In this document: in pieces, positions 7,342 to 15,917 of the stretch
Layout: each line of letters begins with the position of its first letter
Position numbering within the stretch: position 1 is the first letter of the stretch
Source of the DNA: Pararhodobacter sp.
Lineage (GTDB): Bacteria; Pseudomonadota; Alphaproteobacteria; Rhodobacterales; Rhodobacteraceae
NCBI RefSeq assembly: GCF_034676545.1
Contig: NZ_JAUCBZ010000015.1
Location: 1,581,001 to 1,645,000, forward strand
DNA length: 64,000 nucleotides
Reading direction: 5' to 3'
The notes under the pieces: generated by a model
The model's input: only the letters and a program-made list of their open reading frames with translations
Databases searched by the model: none
What the model was told of the DNA's origin: nothing
Translations under genes and position numbers: made by a program

Positions 7342-9462
7342 GTGTCGAGCACGACCACTCATCGCGCGACCCTCACGTCTCTGGGCGCCACGACGTTGCG
7401 ATTGCTGGGTTTTCACGCCTTGCGGCCGGTTGCGGCCCTGGCCAGCGCACGCGGACATTTGTTCCCCTTGGCGCCTGTTGCCGTGGGGATCGGTGCCGGC
7501 GGCTATTTCGCCTTGCTGTTCGAGCCATCGGGGCAGGCACTTGCGGGTGTCTGGGTGACGGCTACGTTTCTTTTGATCCTGGCTCTGCGGGGGCCAGAAC
7601 TCGCGCGGCCATCATTCTGGGCCCTCACCTTGCTGTGCATCGGCTTTGCCATGGCCGGGATGCGCACGCAATCCGTTTCGGCACCGGTCTTGGGGTGGCA
7701 TCGCTATGGTGCCATTGAGGGGCGGATCATTCAGGTGGATCGTTCGGCGTCGGACGCAGTGCGATTGACCCTCGATCACATGGTGTTGCCGGGCCTCAAC
7801 CCGCAAGAGACGCCGTTTCGTGTGCGCGTCTCGTTGCACGGGGATGCTCTGGACGTGGATCCGATTGCCGGGATGCGCGTAATGCTGACCGGCCATCTGG
7901 GGCCACCGCCACCACCCACCGAGCCGGGTGGCTTCGATTTTCGCCGTCTTGCATGGTTCGATCAGTTGGGGGCCGTCGGATATTCGCGCAGCCCGGTGCT
8001 GGCGTTGGACGCGCCAAAAGCGGGGTTGGGATTGTCGCTCACGCGGCTCAGGCAACGGATCAGTGCGGGCATCCAGGCGCGGTTGCCGGGGGAGACCGGC
8101 GGTTTTGTCGCGGCGATCCTGACCGGAGATCGTTCGGGCGTCGGGTTGGACACAACCGAGGATTTGCGACGCTCGAACCTGTCGCATTTGCTGGCGATAT
8201 CGGGTCTGCATATGGGCTTGCTGACAGGTGTGGTGTTTGGCGCATTGCGGGCGGCGATGGCCTTGCTGCCAAGCATGGCGTTGCGGTTTCCGATCCGAAA
8301 AATTGCCGCCGTCGGCGCGCTCTTGGCGGCGGCGGCCTATTTGGCCCTGTCGGGCGGCAATATCGCAACCCAGCGGGCGTTTGTCATGGCGGCTGCCATG
8401 CTTTTGGCGGTGATTGTCGAGCGTCGCGCGATCTCCTTGCGGTCGGTCGGGTTGGCGGCGCTGATATTGCTGCTCTGGCGGCCCGAGGCGATCTTGTCCG
8501 CAGGGTTCCAGATGTCTTTCGCGGCGACCGTCGCCCTTGTCGCGGTGTTCTCGGCGCTCAGGGACCGACAACGCGGCAAACCGCGCACGCGGGCCGGTCC
8601 GTTGAGGCGGCTGTTGCGTCCGATTGTGACGGCGGCACTGTGTTCCCTCGTGGCAGGGCTTGCCACCGCGCCTATTGCCGCAGCGCATTTTCATCGGCTT
8701 ACCGACTATGGGCTGTTGGCAAATCTGGTGAGCGTGCCGCTCATGGGCCTGTTGGTGATGCCCTCGGCGGTTCTGGCCGCGGTTCTGTGGCCGATTGGCG
8801 GCGAAGCAATCGGGCTATGGTTGATGGCCGCCGGGACGCGATGGATTCTGGGTGTTGCGAATGCTTTCGGCAATCTGGAGGGGGCGATCCGGTTGGTTCC
8901 CTCGCCGCCGTGGTGGGTCGTCCCGGTGATCGGCTTGGGGGGCTTGTGGGTGGCGCTCTGGCCGGGCCGGGCGCGGTTTGCCGGGGTTTTTCTGGCCGGA
9001 GTTGCGGTCGTGGGTTGGACGCTGGCCGAGCGACCTGCCTTGCTGATTGATCGCGACGGGGCGCTGGTCGGCCTGGCGACGCCCACAGGTCGCGCCTTGA
9101 GCCGCGAGCGCGGCGCGAGTTTTGTCGCCAGCCGCTGGCTGGAGTTGGATGGTGACCCGGCGACGCAGCAGGATGCCGCAGCTCGGGCCGGGTTTGTGCC
9201 GGTTCAAGGTGGCGTAACGTTCCGCTTTGCGGATCAAGACTGGGTTCATCTGACAGGGCGGGGCGGAGAGGCGGCGTTGACGCAGCATTGTCGGAGGGGC
9301 GTGACGGTGATCATCAACACTCGTCTCGGTGCCAACCCGGGGTCGTGTCGTCTCTTTGATGCGCGCGCGTTGTCGCGCATTGGGGCAATCTCGGTGTCGC
9401 AGAGCGGGCGCATCACCACGGCGCAAGAGGTTTCAGGGCAGCGGCCTTGGAGCGTGCCATAA
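7342..9462 (+). CDS. comEC: ComEC/Rec2-family DNA uptake channel protein
   Basis: A 706-residue polytopic inner-membrane protein. An N-terminal DUF4131-type region with several membrane segments (residues ~40-110) and a soluble OB-like part are followed by the Competence domain. Its hallmark GDRSGV...SNLSHLLAISGLHMGLLTG is near residues 256-294, and many hydrophobic helices follow to about residue 555. The C-terminal 150 residues are soluble but lack the full metallo-beta-lactamase HxHxDH motif found in Firmicutes ComEC, so this is a short variant. ComEC carries single-stranded DNA across the inner membrane during transformation. No other competence gene is adjacent. It is divergent from gltX. 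Confidence 0.9.
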   Translation: MSSTTTHRATLTSLGATTLRLLGFHALRPVAALASARGHLFPLAPVAVGIGAGGYFALLFEPSGQALAGVWVTATFLLILALRGPELARPSFWALTLLCIGFAMAGMRTQSVSAPVLGWHRYGAIEGRIIQVDRSASDAVRLTLDHMVLPGLNPQETPFRVRVSLHGDALDVDPIAGMRVMLTGHLGPPPPPTEPGGFDFRRLAWFDQLGAVGYSRSPVLALDAPKAGLGLSLTRLRQRISAGIQARLPGETGGFVAAILTGDRSGVGLDTTEDLRRSNLSHLLAISGLHMGLLTGVVFGALRAAMALLPSMALRFPIRKIAAVGALLAAAAYLALSGGNIATQRAFVMAAAMLLAVIVERRAISLRSVGLAALILLLWRPEAILSAGFQMSFAATVALVAVFSALRDRQRGKPRTRAGPLRRLLRPIVTAALCSLVAGLATAPIAAAHFHRLTDYGLLANLVSVPLMGLLVMPSAVLAAVLWPIGGEAIGLWLMAAGTRWILGVANAFGNLEGAIRLVPSPPWWVVPVIGLGGLWVALWPGRARFAGVFLAGVAVVGWTLAERPALLIDRDGALVGLATPTGRALSRERGASFVASRWLELDGDPATQQDAAARAGFVPVQGGVTFRFADQDWVHLTGRGGEAALTQHCRRGVTVIINTRLGANPGSCRLFDARALSRIGAISVSQSGRITTAQEVSGQRPWSVP

Positions 9463-9568
9463 ATCAAAAGCACCGCGACGAGCAACTGTGCAATGACTCC
9501 GTGCCGAAATGCAGCGGGCCGGTTTTTCGGTCCATGCGAATCAGAAAATTCTAGCCAGAGTCCGCCTC

Positions 9569-9594
9569 GTTTGTTACCAATATGGAAAACAAAC
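9569..9594. promoter_or_regulatory. Inverted repeat just upstream of the Hint-domain gene
   Basis: GTTTGTT (9569-9575) and AACAAAC (9588-9594) are exact reverse complements around a 12-base spacer. The repeat ends 9 bases before the likely start codon at 9604, where it could be an operator or could fold over the ribosome site. The AT-rich composition stands out from the surroundings. Function is inferred. Confidence 0.35.
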
Positions 9595-9603
9595 AGGCAA
9601 AAA

Positions 9604-10656
9604 ATGAGCAGTGTTTCCGGGTTCAACGGCGTTTATGCCGTGGACTGGGCGCAAACGGCGCCTGGCGATGAGTGGGGCTTGGACCCAGAATTCCTGACGG
9701 TCGGCATGACCTGGCGCAGGCGCGGCGATGCGCGACGGTTGGATGCGACACGCGACACCCTTTGGCTGGACGCACCTGTAAACCGGGGTGACCCGCGAGA
9801 ACGCGCCCGCGCCCGGATGCGCCGCCTGTCGCTGGCGGCGATGCCGGATGCGTTGCAGGCCCTGCCCAATTCTGCCGCAGACCTGTTGCCCGATACCTTC
9901 CTTTTGACCGACGGGCGCCGCGAATACGCGGCGCGATTGGTGCGGTTGGACGGGCGGCTATTGGCGGTATTTGACCCGCTGTTGCCGCCTTCGGACCATG
10001 AGTTGTGGATTTCGGCCCTGAACATCGCTCCGGCGGCCCAATCCCGGCGCATGGGTGTCATCTGCTTTTTGCCGGGCACGTTGATCGCGACACCGGACGG
10101 ACCGCGCCCTGTCGAGACGTTGGCGCCCGGTGATACGTTGGAAACGCGCGACAATGGGGCGCGGCCCTTGATTTGGCGCGGCGAGACGAAACTGTCAGGC
10201 GCTGAATTGTATCTGTATCCGCATTTGCGACCGGTGCGCATTTGTGCGGGTGCCCTGAACACCACAGGCGATGCGCGGCGACCTGATGCCGACCTTCTGG
10301 TGTCGCCGGGTCATCGTCTGTTGGTGCGCGCGCCACAAGCCGCCTGGAGTGACCGCGAGGTTCTGATTGCGGCCGAGGATCTGGAAGACGGCCGTTTGAT
10401 CCGTCGCGACTTTGCCACGGGCGCGGTGCGGTATGTGCATCTGATGCTGGAACAGCACGAGATCATCACCGCGAATGGTCAGCCGTGCGAAAGCTTCCAC
10501 CCCGGACTGGCGGACCCGCGCGTTCTGTCATGGCATGCGCGCACCCTGGAGCAGGCAACCCCCGGTCTGGTGGCGGACCCGTCGCGATTTGGCGAGACTG
10601 CCCGCCGCTGCCTCGACCGCGGTGAAGCGGCAATCCTGCGGCCCCTGCTGGCGTAA
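9604..10656 (+). CDS. Hint (hedgehog/intein-type) domain protein
   Basis: A 350-residue protein. The C-terminal half starts a Hint module at about residue 156: ICFLPGTLIATPDG with the catalytic Cys, then RPVETLAPGD and DLLVSPGHRLLV, which holds the block-B-like His. Hint folds catalyse self-cleavage or splicing; in Rhodobacteraceae they are usually stand-alone Hint_2 domains at the end of secreted or RTX-like proteins. The N-terminal 150 residues have no motif I recognise and no signal peptide. The ATG at 9604 is chosen over an in-frame start at 9493 because the inverted repeat and a leader-like region lie between. Processing has not been shown for most such proteins. Confidence 0.75.
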   Translation: MSSVSGFNGVYAVDWAQTAPGDEWGLDPEFLTVGMTWRRRGDARRLDATRDTLWLDAPVNRGDPRERARARMRRLSLAAMPDALQALPNSAADLLPDTFLLTDGRREYAARLVRLDGRLLAVFDPLLPPSDHELWISALNIAPAAQSRRMGVICFLPGTLIATPDGPRPVETLAPGDTLETRDNGARPLIWRGETKLSGAELYLYPHLRPVRICAGALNTTGDARRPDADLLVSPGHRLLVRAPQAAWSDREVLIAAEDLEDGRLIRRDFATGAVRYVHLMLEQHEIITANGQPCESFHPGLADPRVLSWHARTLEQATPGLVADPSRFGETARRCLDRGEAAILRPLLA

Positions 10657-10672
10657 GGCAGGGGGGTGGCCC

Positions 10673-11587
10673 TCAGCCCTGCGCCGCCCATAGATAAACA
10701 GCGTATCCCAGCAAGAAAACCAGACCAACGCTGCGCCCGATCCTTGGCAGGCGCAAGGCCAGCAGCATCGCCACGGTCGCGGCCAGCATTACCGGCAGAT
10801 CAAAGGTCAGAAACCGGCTGGTCACCGGGATCGGCGTGACGACGGCTGTCACGCCCAGAATGCCCAGAATGTTGAAGATGTTCGAGCCCACAACATTGCC
10901 CACGGCGATGCCCGGCTGCCGACGCAGGGCCGCCACCAGCGACGTTGCGAGTTCGGGCAGCGAGGTGCCGACCGCGACGATGGTCAACCCGATATACGCC
11001 TCGGACAGCCCCCAAAGGCGCGCCAACGCGGTCGCGCCACTGACCAGCGCGTTGGCCCCGACCATCAAACCGACCAACCCGCCGAGGATCAGACCGGTGC
11101 TGATCCAAATGTTCAGCGGGGCGATGCCGGCATCCGCGCCCTCGAGTTCGGTGGTTTCGCGAAACGCCAAGACCAGATAGAGGGTCAACACCCCAAGGAA
11201 CGCCACGCCAAAGCCCAATCCGATCGACCCCATCGCAAAGGGGACGATGAGTGCGAGGGTCGCGACCATCACCAGCCAAAGCGCCCGGCCAAGCGACAGG
11301 GTCGCGGTCTGGATGGGCCAGATCAGCGCGGTCACGCCAAGGATCAGCAGGATATTCGCGATGTTGGAGCCGACGACATTGCCCAGCGCGATGTCGGGGC
11401 TGCCGCCCAGGGCGGCGTCAAGCGAGACCATCAGTTCGGGCATCGACGTGCCAAAGCCCACGACGGTCAGGCCGATCAGAACCGGCGACAGTCCAAGCTT
11501 GCTGGCCAAAGAGGATGCCCCGCGCACCACGGCTTCGCCGCCAGCGATGAGCAGTGCGAGGCCGGCCAGGATAAAAAGATAGTCCAT
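10673..11587 (-). CDS. Calcium/sodium antiporter (CaCA family, YrbG-like)
   Basis: A 304-residue inner-membrane protein with about ten membrane segments and the internal duplication of CaCA exchangers. The alpha-repeat motif appears twice: GFGTSMPELMVSL with GNVVGSNIANILLILG in the first half, and VGTSLPELATSL with GNVVGSNIFNILGILG in the second. The two repeats carry the conserved acidic residues that bind cations. The protein exchanges cations, probably Ca2+ for Na+ or H+; the direction is unknown. It converges with the Hint gene (16-base gap) and follows a small membrane protein gene on the same strand by 15 bases. Confidence 0.93.
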   Translation of the reverse strand: MDYLFILAGLALLIAGGEAVVRGASSLASKLGLSPVLIGLTVVGFGTSMPELMVSLDAALGGSPDIALGNVVGSNIANILLILGVTALIWPIQTATLSLGRALWLVMVATLALIVPFAMGSIGLGFGVAFLGVLTLYLVLAFRETTELEGADAGIAPLNIWISTGLILGGLVGLMVGANALVSGATALARLWGLSEAYIGLTIVAVGTSLPELATSLVAALRRQPGIAVGNVVGSNIFNILGILGVTAVVTPIPVTSRFLTFDLPVMLAATVAMLLALRLPRIGRSVGLVFLLGYAVYLWAAQG

Positions 11588-11602
11588 GTTTGCTGTGTGC
11601 TT

Positions 11603-11914
11603 TCAAAAACGAAGGTTCCAGCGCCGCACCATTGCGCGCAATCGAACGATCAATGCCCCCAGAGGGGCGCGCAGAATTCGCAGGTCGGTCGCCAACAAGA
11701 GCGCGCCCAGGGGCAGCATCCAGAACCCCAGGATCGGCAAAAAGCCCAGAACCCCGCATATGATCAGGAGCAGCGCCACGGGGAGGCGAAGCCACCGTCG
11801 GCCCGGCAAGGTGAGCGCCCGCAGGGTTCCCCCAAGAACCGGAACCCGGTGCCCCAGTCGCGCGAGTTGTCGCTCATAGCGTCGATTTCGACGTGTCATC
11901 TCGGGGCCCTGCAT
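11603..11914 (-). CDS. Small two-helix membrane protein, function unknown
   Basis: About 103 residues from ATG 11914, or 98 from ATG 11899; neither start has a strong ribosome site. The N-terminus is basic (RRNRRYERQLARLGHR). Two adjacent hydrophobic stretches (LPVALLLIICGVLGFLPI and FWMLPLGALLLATDL) suggest a helical hairpin in the inner membrane, and the end is basic and Trp-containing (MVRRWNLRF). Highly charged flanks place both termini in the cytoplasm. I do not recognise the family. The 15-base spacing to the antiporter gene suggests co-transcription, so it could be an accessory subunit, but that is only inference. Confidence 0.6.
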   Translation of the reverse strand: MQGPEMTRRNRRYERQLARLGHRVPVLGGTLRALTLPGRRWLRLPVALLLIICGVLGFLPILGFWMLPLGALLLATDLRILRAPLGALIVRLRAMVRRWNLRF

Positions 11915-11999
11915 CAGATAGCGCTCACTTGGTGAGGGCGCGTGGCGAAACAAGTGACAATGGCGCGTCTGGTTAAAAAAGAATCGTGACTGTCGGTCA

Positions 12000-12027
12000 T
12001 TGACTCCACCCTGACGGCTTGTATAAG
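12000..12027 (+). promoter_or_regulatory. Sigma-70 type promoter for rpsD
   Basis: TTGACT (12000-12005) and TATAAG (12022-12027) are separated by 16 bases, a good match to the housekeeping consensus. Transcription would start near 12034 and give a 150-base leader before rpsD, long enough for the S4 autoregulatory structure known in other bacteria, though I did not identify a specific fold. Confidence 0.6.
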
Positions 12028-12185
12028 CGCGTCGTTCCGGGTGCCCGTCTGCAATGGCGGGCCCCGGATTTTCATTGGTGTTGGTGGACCTTGCAAAAGG
12101 GACCCTGTCGCTCTGATCACGGACCCGCACGGGTGTGAGATGAGAAAGGACAACGCCCTTCGACCTGTAAAGAAGGAGATCAGCC

Positions 12186-12806
12186 GTGACCAAACGCACG
12201 ACTGCCAAGTACAAAATCGACCGCCGTATGGGCGAGAACATCTGGGGCCGCGCCAAATCGCCAGTCAACAAGCGCGAATATGGTCCGGGCCAGCACGGCC
12301 AGCGCCGCAAAGGCAAACTGTCCGATTTCGGGACTCAGCTGCGCGCCAAGCAGAAGCTCAAGGGCTACTATGGCGACCTGACCGAGAAGCAATTCAAGCG
12401 CATCTTCAGCGATGCGACCCGCATCAAGGGCGACACTGGTGAAAACCTGATCGGCCTGCTCGAGCGTCGTCTCGACGCGGTGATCTATCGCGCGAAATTT
12501 GTGCCGACCATTTTTGCCGCACGTCAGTTCGTGAACCACGGCCACATCACCGTGAACGGCAAGCGCGTGAACATCGCGTCGTACCGCGTCAAGGAAGGCG
12601 ACGAGATCGCCGTTCGCGAGCGCTCGCGTCAGTTGGCCATCGTCATCGAATCGACCCAGTTGGTCGAGCGCGACGTGCCCGATTACATTCAGGCCGACCA
12701 CTCCAAGATGACCGCGACCTATGTGCGCACGCCAACGCTGGCGGATGTGCCCTATGCGGTTCAGATGGAGCCGAACCTGGTCGTCGAATATTACGCAAAG
12801 AACTGA
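12186..12806 (+). CDS. rpsD: 30S ribosomal protein S4
   Basis: A 206-residue ribosomal protein that binds 16S rRNA early in small-subunit assembly. The N-terminal domain contains REYGPGQHGQRRKGKLSDFG. The C-terminal S4 RNA-binding domain is present as LERRLDAVIYRAKFVPTIF and GHITVNGKRVNIASYRVKEGD. The GTG at 12186 is preferred as start because AAGGAG lies at 12173-12178, seven bases before it, and the protein begins MTKRTTAKYKIDRR, as expected for this family. It stands alone with its own promoter and terminator rather than in the alpha operon, as is usual for alphaproteobacteria. Confidence 0.98.
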   Translation: MTKRTTAKYKIDRRMGENIWGRAKSPVNKREYGPGQHGQRRKGKLSDFGTQLRAKQKLKGYYGDLTEKQFKRIFSDATRIKGDTGENLIGLLERRLDAVIYRAKFVPTIFAARQFVNHGHITVNGKRVNIASYRVKEGDEIAVRERSRQLAIVIESTQLVERDVPDYIQADHSKMTATYVRTPTLADVPYAVQMEPNLVVEYYAKN

Positions 12807-12857
12807 TCCGGCCTTGGTGCCGACTGTTGGCGCCTAAGGGTCTTGTGCCAGAATTGG

Positions 12858-12895
12858 AAGGCCGCGCCGGGGAACCGTCGCGGCCTTTCTTCGGT
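12858..12895 (+). terminator. Rho-independent terminator after rpsD
   Basis: AAGGCCGCG (12858-12866) and CGCGGCCTT (12879-12887) are exact reverse complements with a 12-base loop, followed by TTCTTCGGTTTG. The hairpin lies about 50 bases after the rpsD stop codon and ahead of hisC. Confidence 0.75.
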
Positions 12896-13013
12896 TTGTT
12901 CACCACGTCGGCGGCTTCCGGCCACGGTTGCGGATTTTCCCGCGACCCATGCTGGTCCGCACACGTTGATCGCGCTAAAACGCCCGCAGGGGCTTTGTAA
13001 TCGGAGAAACAGG

Positions 13014-14099
13014 ATGAGCGATGCCATCCGTCCGCAGCCAGGGATCATGGAAATCGCGCTGTATGTCAGCGGCGAAAGCCATGTCGAGGGCAAGGCCGAG
13101 GTTTTGAAACTCTCGTCCAACGAAAACCCGTACGGCCCCAGCGAGAACGCCACGCAGGCCTATCTCGCGGCGGCCGCGAACATGCATCGGTATCCCAACA
13201 CCGACCACCGCGCGCTGCGCCAGGCCATCGCCGAGGTCCATGGTCTGGACGCGGATCGGATCATCTGCGGCGTGGGCTCGGATGAGATCCTGCAATTCAT
13301 CACACAGTGTTATGTGGGGCAGGGCGAGGAGGTGATCACCACCGAGCATGGCTTTTCCATGTACCCGATTCTGGCGCAAGCCGCGGGCGCGACCCCGGTC
13401 GAGGTGCCCGAATTCGAGCGCCGCGTCGATGTCGACGCGATCCTGGAAGCAGTCACCGAATTCACGCGCATCGTGTTTATCGCCAACCCGGCCAACCCGA
13501 CCGGCACGATGCTGGATGAGGCCGAATTGCGCCGGCTGATCGAGAACCTGCCATCCTATGTGCTGTTCGTGCATGACGGTGCGTATACCGAATTCGCCGA
13601 GGGGTTCGATGGCGGCGTCTCGCTGGTCAACGACTATCCCAACGTGGTGATGACGCGCACCTTCTCCAAAATTCACGGTCTGGGCGGGCTGCGGGTCGGC
13701 TGGGGGTATGCGCACCGCGAGGTGATCGACGTGTTGAACCGCGTGCGCCAGCCCTTCAACCTGTCCGAAGGCCAAATGGCGGCGGCGGCGGCGGCGATCC
13801 GGGATGTGGCCTTTACCGAGAAATGCAGGTCCGAGAATGCGCGGTTGCGTACATGGCTTCGGGATGCATTGCTGCAACTGGGCCTTGGCTGCGACGAAAG
13901 TTTTGCCAATTTCGTTTTGGCGCGATTTGACACCGCCGCCGAGGCCGAGGCCTGCGATGCGGCGTTAAAGGCCGAGGGGATCATCGTCCGGCGCACCAAG
14001 GGGTATCAGCTGCCTGATTGTCTGCGCATTACCGTCGGCGATGAGGCGGGCTGTCAACGTGTGATCGACGTGATTGCACGCTTCAAGGGTGTGCGCTGA
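13014..14099 (+). CDS. hisC: Histidinol-phosphate aminotransferase
   Basis: A 361-residue fold-type I PLP enzyme. It carries SSNENPYGPS near residue 34, the FIANPANPTGTM cofactor loop and TRTFSKIHGLGGLRVGWG with the Schiff-base lysine at about 218. HisC converts imidazole-acetol phosphate to histidinol phosphate. In alphaproteobacteria it commonly also transaminates aromatic precursors, which fits its position: its stop codon overlaps the tyrA start by one base (TGATG). The ATG at 13014 has GGAGAAACAGG upstream; an in-frame start at 12843 would run through the rpsD terminator. Confidence 0.95.
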   Translation: MSDAIRPQPGIMEIALYVSGESHVEGKAEVLKLSSNENPYGPSENATQAYLAAAANMHRYPNTDHRALRQAIAEVHGLDADRIICGVGSDEILQFITQCYVGQGEEVITTEHGFSMYPILAQAAGATPVEVPEFERRVDVDAILEAVTEFTRIVFIANPANPTGTMLDEAELRRLIENLPSYVLFVHDGAYTEFAEGFDGGVSLVNDYPNVVMTRTFSKIHGLGGLRVGWGYAHREVIDVLNRVRQPFNLSEGQMAAAAAAIRDVAFTEKCRSENARLRTWLRDALLQLGLGCDESFANFVLARFDTAAEAEACDAALKAEGIIVRRTKGYQLPDCLRITVGDEAGCQRVIDVIARFKGVR

Positions 14100-15910
14100 T
14101 GGCTGTCCTTTACAACCGCGTGGCACTGATCGGGCTGGGTTTGATTGCGTCGTCAATGGCCCACGCGATGCGTCGGCATGGGTTGGCTGCGCATATCACC
14201 GGCTACGCCCGCAGCCGCGAGACCCGCGACGCCGCCGCCAAGATCGGCTTTGTCGACAGTATCCACGACAATATCCCCGAGGCTGTCAAGGAGGCCGATC
14301 TGATCGTGCTGGCGGTTCCGGTGGGGGCAATGGGCGCGGTGGCCGCCGAACTTGCGCCGCATCTGAAACCGGGGGCCACGGTGACGGATGTGGGCTCGGT
14401 CAAGCAGTCGGTGATCGACGCGGTTGGCCCGTTCATGCCGCAGGGCGTGCATTTCATCCCCAGTCACCCGCTGGCGGGTACGGAACATTCCGGCCCCTAT
14501 TCCGGCTTTGCGACCTTGTTTGAAAATCGCTGGTGGTTGCTGACTCCGCTTGATGGGTCCGATCCTGCTGCGGTCGCACGGTTGCGCCACCTGTACGAGG
14601 CGATGGGCGCGCATGTTGACGAGATGGACGCAACGCACCATGATCTTGTGTTGGCGGTGGTGTCGCATACGCCGCACCTGATCGCCTATACGATGGTCGG
14701 GGTCGCGGACCATGTGCGCCGGGTGTCGAAATCCGAGGTGATCAAATACTCGGCTACCGGGTTTCGCGATTTCACGCGGATCGCCGCGTCGGATCCGACG
14801 ATGTGGCGCGACGTGTTCTTGCACAACAAGGAGGCCACGCTCGACGTTCTGGGCCGCTTCACCGAGGAATTGTTCGTCTTGCAACGTGCCATTCGCATGG
14901 GGGACGGCGATCACTTGCACGCGTATTTCACGCGGACCCGCGACATTCGGCGGGGCATTATCGAGGCTGGACAGGACACCGACGCGCCTGACTTCGCCGG
15001 ATCAAGAGGGACTGAGTTATTGGCGTGGTTGCGGGTTTTGCTGGCAGGCGTGGTGTTGCTCGGGATGAGTGGCGCCGCAATGGCGCAGGTCCCGTGGCAT
15101 TCGCCGTTCCCGCGTCCGCGCCCGGTACAACCCACAACCGATCCGTTGCCCCTGCCGTTGCCGATGACGCCCGCGCCGCGCCCTGAAACGGATGCGGCTG
15201 TGGCGCAGGCGCTTGGTATTGCACGACAATTAACGCCAATGTCGCAACGTCCCGGTGTCGCCCGAAGCCTGTTGCCGCGCGCACGCTCCGCCGCCGCCGC
15301 CGCCCGGTTTGCCGCCGCGCCATCGCAACCATCCCGTGTGGCGGCAACCCGATCGCGCGCACCGGCCACGGCGGGCCCGACCGAGCGTGGTCTGTGCGGC
15401 GTGCGTGCCCTCGAGGGGCGTCGCCTGCCGCCGATCACGTCATCGACGCGCGGTTGCGGCGTAGCCGAGCCGGTCAGCATCTCATCGGTTCACGGCATTC
15501 CCTTGTCGCGCCCCGCGCGTGTGGATTGCGCTCTGGCGCGCGCTTTTGCCGAGTGGGTCGATGACTCCTTGGTGCCAGCGGTGGGTCGTCGTGGCGGCGG
15601 CGTGGCGCAAATCCGGGTGATCGGTGACTATTCCTGCCGCACCCGCAACAGCCAGCGCGGCGCACGGATTTCCGAACATGGGCGCGGTATGGCGATTGAT
15701 GTTGCCGGCTATCAACTGTCCAACGGCGATGTCGTGACCGTCGAGAACCATTGGCGCCGCCGCCCGCACAGACGAGACCTGCACGAGATGTACGAAGAGG
15801 CCTGCGACATCTTCCGCACGACACTCAGCCCCGATGCCGACCGCTTTCACCAAGACCATTTTCACTTTGACCTTGCGCGACACCGGGGCGGTGGCAGTTA
15901 CTGCCGTTAA
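14099..15910 (+). CDS. tyrA: Prephenate/arogenate dehydrogenase joined in frame to an extensin-like domain
   Basis: One uninterrupted 603-codon frame. Residues 1-300 are a TyrA-type dehydrogenase: Rossmann motif IGLGLIASSMAHAM, SHPLAGTEHSG, the catalytic-region HD pair in EMDATHHDLVLAVVSHTPHL, and the end GIIEAGQDTDAPDF. It would make 4-hydroxyphenylpyruvate or tyrosine using NAD(P). Residues ~308-331 are a clear Sec signal peptide (LLAWLRVLLAGVVLLGM...AMAQ), followed by a Pro-rich segment and an extensin-like C-terminal domain. A cytoplasmic enzyme joined to an exported domain makes little sense as one product, so two genes with a lost stop or frameshift near 14990-15013, or internal initiation at TTG 15020, is more likely. 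A TGA in another frame at 15013-15015 supports this. Confidence 0.85.
   Translation: MAVLYNRVALIGLGLIASSMAHAMRRHGLAAHITGYARSRETRDAAAKIGFVDSIHDNIPEAVKEADLIVLAVPVGAMGAVAAELAPHLKPGATVTDVGSVKQSVIDAVGPFMPQGVHFIPSHPLAGTEHSGPYSGFATLFENRWWLLTPLDGSDPAAVARLRHLYEAMGAHVDEMDATHHDLVLAVVSHTPHLIAYTMVGVADHVRRVSKSEVIKYSATGFRDFTRIAASDPTMWRDVFLHNKEATLDVLGRFTEELFVLQRAIRMGDGDHLHAYFTRTRDIRRGIIEAGQDTDAPDFAGSRGTELLAWLRVLLAGVVLLGMSGAAMAQVPWHSPFPRPRPVQPTTDPLPLPLPMTPAPRPETDAAVAQALGIARQLTPMSQRPGVARSLLPRARSAAAAARFAAAPSQPSRVAATRSRAPATAGPTERGLCGVRALEGRRLPPITSSTRGCGVAEPVSISSVHGIPLSRPARVDCALARAFAEWVDDSLVPAVGRRGGGVAQIRVIGDYSCRTRNSQRGARISEHGRGMAIDVAGYQLSNGDVVTVENHWRRRPHRRDLHEMYEEACDIFRTTLSPDADRFHQDHFHFDLARHRGGGSYCR
15020..15910 (+). 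CDS. Extensin-like family protein, probable separate product of the tyrA-extensin frame
   Basis: Reading from TTG 15020 gives about 296 residues: a signal peptide (to AMAQ), a Pro/Arg/Ala-rich linker, then the extensin-like C-terminal domain (PF06904 type). That domain has CGV...LEGR, RGCGVAEPVSI, DYSCRTRNSQRGARISEHG, AIDVAGY and HQDHFHFDL. The His and Asp residues in SEHGRGMAIDV and HQDHFHFD look like the zinc ligands of the related D-Ala-D-Ala peptidase fold, which suggests a role in the periplasmic cell wall. AGAGGG at 15005-15010 is a usable ribosome site for this start. It is an alternative to the fused reading described for 14099-15910. Confidence 0.55.
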   Translation: MAWLRVLLAGVVLLGMSGAAMAQVPWHSPFPRPRPVQPTTDPLPLPLPMTPAPRPETDAAVAQALGIARQLTPMSQRPGVARSLLPRARSAAAAARFAAAPSQPSRVAATRSRAPATAGPTERGLCGVRALEGRRLPPITSSTRGCGVAEPVSISSVHGIPLSRPARVDCALARAFAEWVDDSLVPAVGRRGGGVAQIRVIGDYSCRTRNSQRGARISEHGRGMAIDVAGYQLSNGDVVTVENHWRRRPHRRDLHEMYEEACDIFRTTLSPDADRFHQDHFHFDLARHRGGGSYCR

Positions 15911-15917
15911 CCACGGC

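Noticed and set aside
7612..8694. A 360-codon minus-strand frame opposite comEC
   Set aside because: It is antisense to a clear comEC gene and is Arg/Gln/His-rich, the usual shadow in high-GC genomes.
14990..15020. The tyrA-extensin frame as a proven bifunctional enzyme
   Set aside because: The internal signal peptide is incompatible with a cytoplasmic dehydrogenase unless the products are separated; treated as a finding, not as a function.
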